This document shows, in pieces, positions 1 to 6,866 of a stretch of 64,000 bases of DNA. Position numbers and translations under genes: made by a program. The first letter of the stretch is position 1, and every line of letters begins with the position of its first letter. Under the pieces are notes generated by a model. It was given only the letters and a program-made list of their open reading frames with translations. It was not told the origin of the DNA and made no database searches. The DNA comes from Hyphomicrobiales bacterium. Lineage in GTDB: Bacteria > Pseudomonadota > Alphaproteobacteria > Rhizobiales > Rhizobiaceae. Location: NCBI GenBank assembly GCA_900466875.1, contig UBNQ01000013.1:121096-185095 (forward strand), in the 5' to 3' direction.

Positions 1-715
1 CCAAGGCCAGATAGAGCAGGCAGGCGAGGAAATAGAAGAAGAAGGCTTCCTTGCTGACGCGCGCCGCAATGCCGGTCTGGCGCACGATATCGGCAAGGCC
101 GATGACGGAGACATAGGACGTGTCCTTCAGGAGGATCAGCCAGAGATTGGTGAGACCGGGCAGCGCAATGCGCACAAGTTGCGGCAGGATGATCAGCACC
201 ATGGTCTTGCCCCGGTGCAGGCCGAGCGAATCACCGGCTTCATATTGTCCGCGCGGGATGGCGCGGAAGGCCGACAGAAGCACTTCGGACGAATAGGAGG
301 AAAAGACCACCGCGAGAGCCACCATGCCTGCAACGAAGGCGTTGATCTCGACGCGCCCCTCGTAACCGAAGGCAGCCAATACGGACTGGAGCAGCGTCTG
401 GGCGCCGTAATAGACGATGAACAGCGTCAGAAGCTCGGGTAGGCCGCGAAAGATTGTCGTGTAGATCCCGGCTGCGAGCCTCAGCAGTTTTTCCTGGGAC
501 TGGGCGGCAAGCGCGATCAGGAAACCGATCAGCAGTCCGACGGGCAGGGTTGCGAGCGCCAGCGAGATCGTCACCTTGACGCCGAAGGCGATCTCGTCGC
601 CCCAGCCGGTGTCGCCACACGAAACAAGGCCGGTGCCACCGAGCCATGTAAAAATGCCGACTGGACCGCAAAACGGGTCGAGTGTGTCGAAGAGGGCGGA
701 AAGCCATCCGCTCAT
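1..715 (-). CDS. Amino-acid ABC transporter permease (partial, HisM/GlnP type)
   Basis: Inner-membrane permease subunit of a polar amino-acid importer. The frame opens with ATG at 715 and stays open to the window edge, so the C-terminus is missing (238 residues visible). The visible part has several hydrophobic segments and a clear EAA cytoplasmic loop (EAGDSLGLHRGKTMVLIILP), the site that docks on the ATPase in this family. It lies downstream of the periplasmic binding protein on the same strand, separated by about 260 bp with a strong hairpin, which is a common SBP-permease-permease-ATPase operon order. A second permease and an ATPase would be expected beyond the left edge. The substrate cannot be read from the permease; the binding protein suggests a cationic or polar amino acid. 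Family assignment is firm, substrate is inference. Confidence 0.9.
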   Translation of the reverse strand, partial: MSGWLSALFDTLDPFCGPVGIFTWLGGTGLVSCGDTGWGDEIAFGVKVTISLALATLPVGLLIGFLIALAAQSQEKLLRLAAGIYTTIFRGLPELLTLFIVYYGAQTLLQSVLAAFGYEGRVEINAFVAGMVALAVVFSSYSSEVLLSAFRAIPRGQYEAGDSLGLHRGKTMVLIILPQLVRIALPGLTNLWLILLKDTSYVSVIGLADIVRQTGIAARVSKEAFFFYFLACLLYLAL

Positions 716-927
716 AGGATCATGTTCCGGTTCATATTCCCCTGCGGCTTATAGTGTGCCGCTTGCTGTCTATCCGCATTAAAAAGGAAATTTGCGTAAG
801 GACAAGCCCTTACGGCGCTGCACGCCATTTATGGTGTGATGACTGCCCTGTAAACCCGGAAAGCCGCGTAACTTGCATTCCTCAAGAGTTCGGATTTGCA
901 GCCCTGATGTGGAAGTAAAAACGAAAC

Positions 928-956
928 GGCGGCGGAAGGACCAGCCTTCCGCCGCC
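928..956 (-). terminator. GC-rich hairpin after the binding-protein gene
   Basis: Twelve-base-pair perfect stem (GGCGGCGGAAGG / CCTTCCGCCGCC) with a five-base loop. On the minus strand it is followed by a T-rich run (GTTTCGTTTTTA). It lies 20 bases past the binding-protein stop and before the permease start. It could be a full terminator or a partial terminator/mRNA stabiliser that makes the binding protein more abundant than the permease, as is common in such operons. Confidence 0.75.
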
Positions 957-975
957 AATCATGTACCTGACGGGA

Positions 976-1761
976 TCAGTTGGTGCTGCCGTAGGCGTCG
1001 AAGTCGAAATACTTGTCGTTGACTTCCTTGTACTTGCCATTGGCGCGGATCGCGGCGATTGCGGCCGTGAACTTGTCGGCCAGCGCCTGATCGTCCTTGC
1101 GCACTGCGACGCCTGCGCCTTCACCGTTGATTTCCGGGTCGAGCGGCAGCGGAGCGAGGATCTTGCAGCAGGCGCCTGCGTCCGACTTAACCCACTCGGT
1201 CAGCACGACGATATCGTCGACCACGCCGTCGATGCGGCCGTTGGTGAGGTCGAGCTTGTATTCGTCGGCCGTCGGGTAGAGCTTGGCATCGGAATCAGGG
1301 AAATGCTTCTCGACATAGTTCGAGTGGCTGGTGGAACCCTGCGCGCCGAGCGCCTTGCCATTCAGGGATTCGGCCGTAGCTTCGGTGAGCGGCGAGTCCT
1401 TCGGTACGGCGATTGCTGGCGGGGTGTTGTAATACTTCTTGGAGAAGGCGACCTGCTGCTTGCGCTCGGGCGTGATCGACATCGAGGCAATGATCGCGTC
1501 GAACTTCTTCGACTGCAGCGCCGGGATGATACCGTCCCAGTCATTGGTGACGAAGGTGCATTCAGCCTTCATTTCGGTGCACAGCGCCTTGGCCATGTCG
1601 ATGTCGAAGCCGGTCAGGTTGCCGTTGGATTCAAGCACGTTGAAGGGCGGGTAGGCGCCTTCCGTGCCGATCACGATCTTGTCCTGCGCGGAAGCGGCGC
1701 CGGCGAAAAGCGAGATCGCGGCGAGCGACGCTGCAGCAAACAAACGGGTGGTGATAGTCAT
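976..1761 (-). CDS. Amino-acid ABC transporter substrate-binding protein (family 3)
   Basis: Periplasmic solute receptor of 261 residues, the usual size for the HisJ/ArgT/GlnH family. An N-terminal signal peptide (MTITTRLFAAASLAAISLFA, cleavage probably after the following GAASA) precedes the two-lobe SBP_bac_3 fold. The opening of the mature domain (IGTEGAYPPFN) and the segment GFDIDMAKALC are family signatures, and the tail KYKEVNDKYFDFDAYG is typical. The ATG at 1761 has a good ribosome site (AGAGGA). It heads an operon with the permease at 1-715. The sequence resembles lysine/arginine/ornithine- or histidine-type receptors, but ligand choice is not provable here. Confidence 0.92.
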   Translation of the reverse strand: MTITTRLFAAASLAAISLFAGAASAQDKIVIGTEGAYPPFNVLESNGNLTGFDIDMAKALCTEMKAECTFVTNDWDGIIPALQSKKFDAIIASMSITPERKQQVAFSKKYYNTPPAIAVPKDSPLTEATAESLNGKALGAQGSTSHSNYVEKHFPDSDAKLYPTADEYKLDLTNGRIDGVVDDIVVLTEWVKSDAGACCKILAPLPLDPEINGEGAGVAVRKDDQALADKFTAAIAAIRANGKYKEVNDKYFDFDAYGSTN

Positions 1762-2208
1762 AATTGTCCTCTCTGTTGGCAGCCCGGCTGCGTGTTCCTG
1801 TTTTATCGCGGCCGGTGAGGGGCTTTTTCAGCCCTTGGTTTTTATAGATACCGGCTCCGGAAAAATTGCAACGGCATTTTCAACGGCAACCTCGGGCTTC
1901 ACAGGCCTTTGAGGCCGGTGCGCGAACCATCCTGCTGCAATGGTTTTTTCAGAATAATATACCTCCCATCGTGGTCTGGGTAGTTATTCGATGCGCCAAG
2001 ATGGCGCAGGCCGTAGCGGCAGATGAATACTTCATTCAAGCACGGTTCAGACTTAGGTCCCGATCATGCGGACCTTTGCGGCCGGCCATAATGGGAACCA
2101 AATTGAAACAAATACAGTTGTGGTGCCGCTGAAATCTGCCCGCAAGAGGCAGGCCCATCGAGGCCGTCGCACGCAGCTAGGGACGAATGCCAGAAGAAGG
2201 AAAATCTC
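1762..2208. other. Intergenic region between divergent genes
   Basis: 447 bp between the binding-protein gene (leftward) and the OmpA-family gene (rightward). It must hold both promoters. I see no convincing ORF, RNA gene or repeat. The right end carries a ribosome site (GAAGG at 2196-2200) eight bases before the ATG at 2209. Confidence 0.6.
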
Positions 2209-4551
2209 ATGTTGATGAAATCCAGATTGTTCGCCAGCGTGGCGGCGCCCGTCCTGTCCCTGCCATTGTTGATACAACCCGTCTATGCGCTGCCGTCCGG
2301 TGTAGATCTCGGATCGGTGCAGGCTGCAAATCCGGGCATCATCCGGGTGCAGGAACAGGTTCCGGCAGAAGGCGAGGAGATTCCCAAGCGCCGCAAGCCG
2401 CCGGCAGAGGAAGGCGAGGGCGCAGAGCGCCCGCGCGGCGAGCGCCAGCAGCGTGCCGAGCAGCCCGAGGGTGAGCGGCCGCAGCGCCGCGAACGGCAGG
2501 CGGATCAGGGCGAGGGCGGTGAACGACCGCGACGGCGCCAGCAGCAGGATGCAGGTCAGGCGGAGGAAAGCCCGCAACCCCGCCAGCGCGAGCAGCGCGC
2601 CGAGCAGCCCGAGGGCGAGCGCCCCCAGCGTCGCCAGCAGCAGGCCGACCAGGGTGAGGGCGGTGAACGGCCGCAGCGCCGACAACAGAATGCCGAGCAG
2701 GCACCCGAACCTCGCGAGCAGGCAAAGCCGGATGCGGATCAGGCGGAACAGCCCAAGCCGCGACGGGAGCGTCAGCAGCAGGCGGAGCAGCCGCAAACCG
2801 AGCAGCCCCAGGCCGAACAGCCGAAAACCGAGCAGCCCCAGGCCGAACAGCCGAAAACCGGACAGCGTGAGGCTGAGCGCCCTCAGGCGGACCAAGCCGA
2901 AGGCAAGGAGGCTCCCAAACCTCGACCGCAGAGCAATGCCGATCAGGCTCCCGAAGCCAAGCCGGATACGGATCGCGCAGAACAGCCAAAGCCGCGGCCG
3001 GAACGCCAGCAGCAGGCAGAACAGCCGAGTGGGGAACAACCCGCAGGCCGTCCGCAGCGTCAGCCTGCAGGCCAGGCTGAGGGCCAGGAGGCTCCGAAAC
3101 CGCGTCCGCAGCAGAATGCCGATCAGGCGCCAACTACCGAGCAGCCAGGTCAACAGCCCGGCCAGCGGGACGGCCAGCGGCCGCCTCGCCAGCAGGCTCA
3201 GGATGCGGGCAAAACACCCGATCAGGCGACCAGCGGCGGCGAACGCAATCAGCCGCGGCCCGTGGAACAGAGCGCCGAGCAGCCGAAACTTCCGGTCGAA
3301 AACGGCGCAGCGGTGCTCGACAGCGCCAAGGAGCAGCGGCCCGACCGCGCCCAGAGGGACGGTGGCCAGCGCGATGGTGCGCAACGTGATGGCGAACGCC
3401 CGCGCCGGGATGCGAACCGACCGGATGCGCGCGCGCCCGATCCGCAACAGGCGCAGGAACGACAGGCTCCGCCGCCACGTAACGACGCGGATGCCCAGGC
3501 CAGCGATCGTGTGACCCGTGAAGACCGCGAGCGCTGGCGCAACCAGCGCCGTGAGCTGGTCGAGGAACGCGGCGAGCGCATGGATGGCAGACCCGATTTC
3601 GAGCGTCCGCGCGGCTGGGATGTGCTTGGCCCGATCGGCGACGCGCTGCTTGGGCAGGATCGTGACGGCAATCGCGATCGCGACCGCAACAGAGATCGGG
3701 ATCGGGGCCGCGACGGTGGCCGTGTGATCATCTCAATCGACAACCAAAACTACGTCCGCCACGACGACAGCCGTCGCTTTTACGAAGATGGTCGGCAGCC
3801 GGAATACGAACGCCTGGGTGACGGACGTTTTCGCGAGGTTGTCGAGCGCAATGACGGCACACGCGTGGTGACGATCCGCAACCGCTACGGCGAAGTCGTT
3901 CAACGCTCGCGCGTCGTTCGCGGCGGCAAGGAATACGTGCTCTATTATGCGCCGGAACTGCTTGAGGACCGGCAGGACTATACCTGGCGCGATCCGGGCG
4001 ACGACCTGCCGCCGATGCGTCTCGGCGTGCCGATCGACGACTATATCATCGACACGTCGAGCGAGCCGGACCGCGACTATTACGAGTTCCTCGAACAGCC
4101 GCCGGTGGAGCGCGTAGAGCGGCCCTATTCGCTGGACGAGGTCCGGTATTCGGCCCGTATCCGCGACAAGGTTCCGCGTATCGATCTGGATACGATCACC
4201 TTTGCCACGGGCAGTGCGGAAATTCCGATGAACCAGGCGAGTTCGCTGCGCAAGGTGGCGGATGCGATCAACAAGGTGCTTGAGAAGGATCCGTCCGAAA
4301 CCTTCCTGATCGAAGGTCATACGGATGCGGTCGGCTCCGACGACAGCAATCTGGTTCTCTCCGACCGGCGCGCAGAATCGGTTGCCGTGGTGCTTTCGGA
4401 CGCCTTCAGCATCCCGCCTGAAAACCTGACGACCCAAGGCTACGGCGAGCGGTACCTGAAGGTGAATACCGAAGTTGCGAACCAGGAAAACCGCCGCGTG
4501 ACGATCCGTCGTATCACGCCGCTGGTAAAGCCCGTCGCCTCCAATCAGTAA
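2209..4551 (+). CDS. OmpA-family protein with long Gln/Glu/Pro/Arg-rich repeat region
   Basis: Exported protein of 780 residues. Signal peptide at about 1-28 (hydrophobic core SVAAPVLSLPLLIQPVYALP). Residues about 45-440 are very low complexity, rich in Q, E, R, P, A and D, with units such as AEQPEGERPQRR and TEQPQAEQPK. A stretch of RDRDRNRD type follows at about 485-505. Residues about 510-650 are a normal-composition domain, and about 660-770 form an OmpA C-terminal peptidoglycan-binding domain (FATGSAEIP, IEGHTDAVGSDDSN, LSDRRAESV, NRRVTIRR). The OmpA domain predicts binding to diaminopimelate-type peptidoglycan. The linker may span the periplasm, or the protein may be outer-membrane attached. 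The start ATG has a good AAGG site. It is monocistronic, with a terminator shared with mobB. The role of the repeat region is unknown. Confidence 0.88.
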   Translation: MLMKSRLFASVAAPVLSLPLLIQPVYALPSGVDLGSVQAANPGIIRVQEQVPAEGEEIPKRRKPPAEEGEGAERPRGERQQRAEQPEGERPQRRERQADQGEGGERPRRRQQQDAGQAEESPQPRQREQRAEQPEGERPQRRQQQADQGEGGERPQRRQQNAEQAPEPREQAKPDADQAEQPKPRRERQQQAEQPQTEQPQAEQPKTEQPQAEQPKTGQREAERPQADQAEGKEAPKPRPQSNADQAPEAKPDTDRAEQPKPRPERQQQAEQPSGEQPAGRPQRQPAGQAEGQEAPKPRPQQNADQAPTTEQPGQQPGQRDGQRPPRQQAQDAGKTPDQATSGGERNQPRPVEQSAEQPKLPVENGAAVLDSAKEQRPDRAQRDGGQRDGAQRDGERPRRDANRPDARAPDPQQAQERQAPPPRNDADAQASDRVTREDRERWRNQRRELVEERGERMDGRPDFERPRGWDVLGPIGDALLGQDRDGNRDRDRNRDRDRGRDGGRVIISIDNQNYVRHDDSRRFYEDGRQPEYERLGDGRFREVVERNDGTRVVTIRNRYGEVVQRSRVVRGGKEYVLYYAPELLEDRQDYTWRDPGDDLPPMRLGVPIDDYIIDTSSEPDRDYYEFLEQPPVERVERPYSLDEVRYSARIRDKVPRIDLDTITFATGSAEIPMNQASSLRKVADAINKVLEKDPSETFLIEGHTDAVGSDDSNLVLSDRRAESVAVVLSDAFSIPPENLTTQGYGERYLKVNTEVANQENRRVTIRRITPLVKPVASNQ
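2798..2857 (+). repeat. Two tandem copies of a 30-bp unit inside the OmpA gene
   Basis: Two directly adjacent, near-identical 30-bp units encode the ten-residue unit TEQPQAEQPK. They lie in a wider field of diverged 30-100 bp repeats (roughly 2440-3240). Being in frame, copy number can change without breaking the gene. Confidence 0.8.
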
Positions 4552-4575
4552 GGTCCCGACAGGACCGTGACGATA

Positions 4576-4604
4576 AGCCGTCGGCCATCCGGCCGGCGGC
4601 TTTC
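4576..4604. terminator. Terminator between convergent ompA-family gene and mobB
   Basis: Stem AGCCGTCGGC / GCCGGCGGCT (one G-U pair) with a six-base loop followed by TTTC. It lies 25 bases after the OmpA-family stop, and its right arm abuts the mobB stop. Confidence 0.6.
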
Positions 4605-5118
4605 ATCGTTTTGGAAGGCCCGAGGCTTGGATGACGAAGTCGGCGATCGCCACTGTGTCGTCGAGATCGAAGACGGGCAAGGCCTGCTTCTCGATCGGGT
4701 GATCGGCCGCAATGGCGACGATGTAAGGATCGTTCGGGGCCAGCGGTTCACAACTTTTCGATGCCTGCCGGCGCAATTCGATCTTGGGGATGGCTTCGCG
4801 CTTGTAGCCTTCGACCAGCACCAAATCGCAGGGCGCCATACGCGAAAGGATCTCGGCAAGCGCAGGCTCCGCTTCATCGCGCAATTCATGCATGATCGCA
4901 AAGCGCGCACCCGACACGATCGCGACTTCCCCGGCGCCAGCCTCCCGATGACGAAACGAGTCGGCGCCGGGCTTGTCGATGTCGAAGTCATGATGTGCGT
5001 GCTTGACGGTCGAGATACGGTAACCGCGGGTGGTTAGTTCTTCGACCAGTCGAACGGTCAGTCCCGTCTTTCCGGAATTTTTCCATCCTGAAATGCCGAA
5101 GGCAGGTGTCGTTTTCAT
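4603..5118 (-). CDS. mobB: Molybdopterin-guanine dinucleotide biosynthesis protein B
   Basis: P-loop GTP-binding protein of 171 residues, normal for MobB, which assists MobA in converting Mo-molybdopterin into the guanine dinucleotide cofactor (MGD). The Walker A motif GWKNSGKT is near the N-terminus and the typical STVKHAHHDFDIDKPGADS segment follows. I chose the ATG at 5118 because it overlaps the mobA stop as ATGA, implying translational coupling; a GTG three codons upstream is also in frame. It is the third gene of the EamA-mobA-mobB operon. Identification is secure. Confidence 0.93.
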   Translation of the reverse strand: MKTTPAFGISGWKNSGKTGLTVRLVEELTTRGYRISTVKHAHHDFDIDKPGADSFRHREAGAGEVAIVSGARFAIMHELRDEAEPALAEILSRMAPCDLVLVEGYKREAIPKIELRRQASKSCEPLAPNDPYIVAIAADHPIEKQALPVFDLDDTVAIADFVIQASGLPKR

Positions 5119-5729
5119 GCAAGCCACTCCACGAAGGTTTCGGCATGCGCCAACTCTTCGGGTGTATTGATGTTGAGGAAAGGGTCGAGCGCGCCGTGAC
5201 GCGTCCCAAGCACCGGGAAGTCGACGTTCACCGTGCGGTGACGGTCAAGGAATGCGTTGATGCGGCGGTTGCCCTCCTTCACCAGCCAGTGCTCGAGATC
5301 GTCCGCCAGGGAGACCGGCCAGAGGCCAAAAACCGGATGACGACGCGCGAGCGACATGGCGATGACGATGGTTTCGGGATCGCTGCAGGCGGCCGCAAGT
5401 CGCAACACCAGATCGAACGGCAGGAAAGGACTGTCGCAGGGCACGCTGGCGAAATGGGATGAGTTCGGTCGCTGGTCCGCGTAATGGCGCATCCCGGTGA
5501 GAATGCCGGCGAGCGGTCCAAGTTGTCCGGCGGCGGCGTCGGGCAGATGGGTGTAGGCCTCGAAGCCGGCGAACGGGATGCTGGCATTGATCGCAATTGA
5601 CGAGACCTGCGGCGTGAACCTGCGCAGCACATGACCGAGAATGCAGTCTTGGCCAAGGCGAAGCAGGGCCTTGTCTTTACCCATGCGGCTCGATCTGCCG
5701 CCGGCGAGGATGAGACCGGACGGAAACAT
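5115..5729 (-). CDS. mobA: Molybdenum cofactor guanylyltransferase
   Basis: Cytoplasmic nucleotidyltransferase of 204 residues that attaches GMP to Mo-molybdopterin to make MGD, used by DMSO-reductase-family enzymes. It shows the family's N-terminal nucleotide-binding motif LILAGGRSSRMGKDKALL and the later INTPEEL segment (NINTPEELAHAE). It starts two bases after the stop of the EamA-family gene and overlaps mobB by four bases, so the three genes are almost certainly one transcript. moaA (11961-13007), an early step of the same pathway, lies about 6 kb away. Confidence 0.94.
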   Translation of the reverse strand: MFPSGLILAGGRSSRMGKDKALLRLGQDCILGHVLRRFTPQVSSIAINASIPFAGFEAYTHLPDAAAGQLGPLAGILTGMRHYADQRPNSSHFASVPCDSPFLPFDLVLRLAAACSDPETIVIAMSLARRHPVFGLWPVSLADDLEHWLVKEGNRRINAFLDRHRTVNVDFPVLGTRHGALDPFLNINTPEELAHAETFVEWLA

Positions 5730-5731
5730 TG

Positions 5732-6640
5732 TCAGCCGCTCGCCGGAGGGGCCGCGGCCGTTTTCGCTGTATCGATGGCGCGGCGGCTTTCCCGGTAGAA
5801 TGTGTAGAGGCCGGAGCAGATCACGACGGCGGCGCCAATCAGAACGGTCATGCCCGGACGTTCGCCGAAAACGAGAACGCCGATGACCAGCGCCCAGATC
5901 AGGCTGGTATAACGGAACGGAGCGATAAACGAGATCTCTCCACCGCGCATTGCGAGGATGATCGTCTGGTAACCGCAGAACACGGCAATCGCCGTCAGCA
6001 CCAGCAGCAGCCAGTTGAATCCGGAAATCGGATGCCAGCCACCTGTAGGCATGACGAGAACGAAACCGACGGCCATGATGACAACGGACGTGAATAGAGT
6101 CACGTGAATAGTCGGGATTTCAGCGGCGATCCGGCGGGTCACCAGATCGCGGCAGGCGGTGAAAAACACCGCTGCGAGCGGGAACAGCGCGTCGCTGGAA
6201 AAACCTTCCGGTCCCGGCTGGATGATCAGGAGCACGCCAAGGAAACCGACGATGATCGCGCTCCAGCGTCGCCAGCCGACCGGCTCGCGAAACAGCAGCG
6301 CCGCGCCGAGCGTGACTGCAAGAGGCAACGACTGCATGATCGAAGCGGCCGAAGCGAAATCGATCCGTGCAAGTGCGTTGAAGAAAGTCAGCGTCGCACC
6401 GAGTTCAAAGGCAGTGCGCAGCAACACTAGCGGATGTGTGAATGTGCGAAGCGATAATCGCGCGCCGAGAAGGACGGAAACCGCAAAGACGAGCGCCGTC
6501 GTCAGCACACCGCGAACCGCCATGATCTGCGGAATGCTCAGCTCGTGCGTCAGTGTCTTGACCATGGCGTCATTGCAGGAAAACACGGCCATCGCGGTCG
6601 CCATGAGCAGCGCCCCCCGCGTGTTGTCCGACAACGCCAT
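5732..6640 (-). CDS. DMT-superfamily EamA transporter
   Basis: Integral membrane protein of 302 residues with about ten hydrophobic segments arranged as two EamA repeats, the drug/metabolite transporter layout. The first repeat begins near residue 8 (RGALLMATAMAVFSCNDAMV). The second lies in the C-terminal half (SSDALFPLAAVFFTACRDLV onward). The start ATG at 6640 has an excellent site (GGAGG). It is first in the operon with mobA and mobB. Exported or imported substrate is unknown; co-transcription with mobAB does not prove a link to molybdenum. Membrane topology and family are well supported. Confidence 0.88.
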   Translation of the reverse strand: MALSDNTRGALLMATAMAVFSCNDAMVKTLTHELSIPQIMAVRGVLTTALVFAVSVLLGARLSLRTFTHPLVLLRTAFELGATLTFFNALARIDFASAASIMQSLPLAVTLGAALLFREPVGWRRWSAIIVGFLGVLLIIQPGPEGFSSDALFPLAAVFFTACRDLVTRRIAAEIPTIHVTLFTSVVIMAVGFVLVMPTGGWHPISGFNWLLLVLTAIAVFCGYQTIILAMRGGEISFIAPFRYTSLIWALVIGVLVFGERPGMTVLIGAAVVICSGLYTFYRESRRAIDTAKTAAAPPASG

Positions 6641-6747
6641 ACTGATTCCTCCGCCAGTGCCGCCACCGTGTTTACGTGATCGGCATTCGTGCTGCCAGCG
6701 ATTTTCCGCGCCTCTTTATCCGCGCGAAAATGTCGCCATTCGCTATT

Positions 6748-6761
6748 AACGGTTGTTCAAC
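6748..6761. promoter_or_regulatory. Short perfect dyad between divergent genes
   Basis: CGGTTG-TT-CAACCG, a 6+2+6 dyad in the 226-bp gap between the EamA-operon start (6640) and the chemoreceptor start. Its size and place fit an operator, but no regulator gene is adjacent. Weak evidence. Confidence 0.3.
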
Positions 6762-6866
6762 CGAAAGTGGACAAGGTTCGCCAATGTTCCCGCATGAGGC
6801 TGGAATCGCTTCGTCGTGCAGACATGCAGTCACGCCCGGTAGCGCAGCCAATTGACGGGGGAGAAA

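Noticed and set aside
2440..3240. CRISPR-like array from 30-bp repeats in the OmpA-family gene
   Set aside because: Units are directly adjacent without unique spacers, and they code in frame for a peptide repeat; no cas gene is near.
2053..3447. 464-codon minus-strand frame opposite the OmpA-family gene
   Set aside because: Leu/Arg/Gly repeats are the antisense of the Q/E/P/R repeats. Hydrophobic look is an artefact of the repeat codons.
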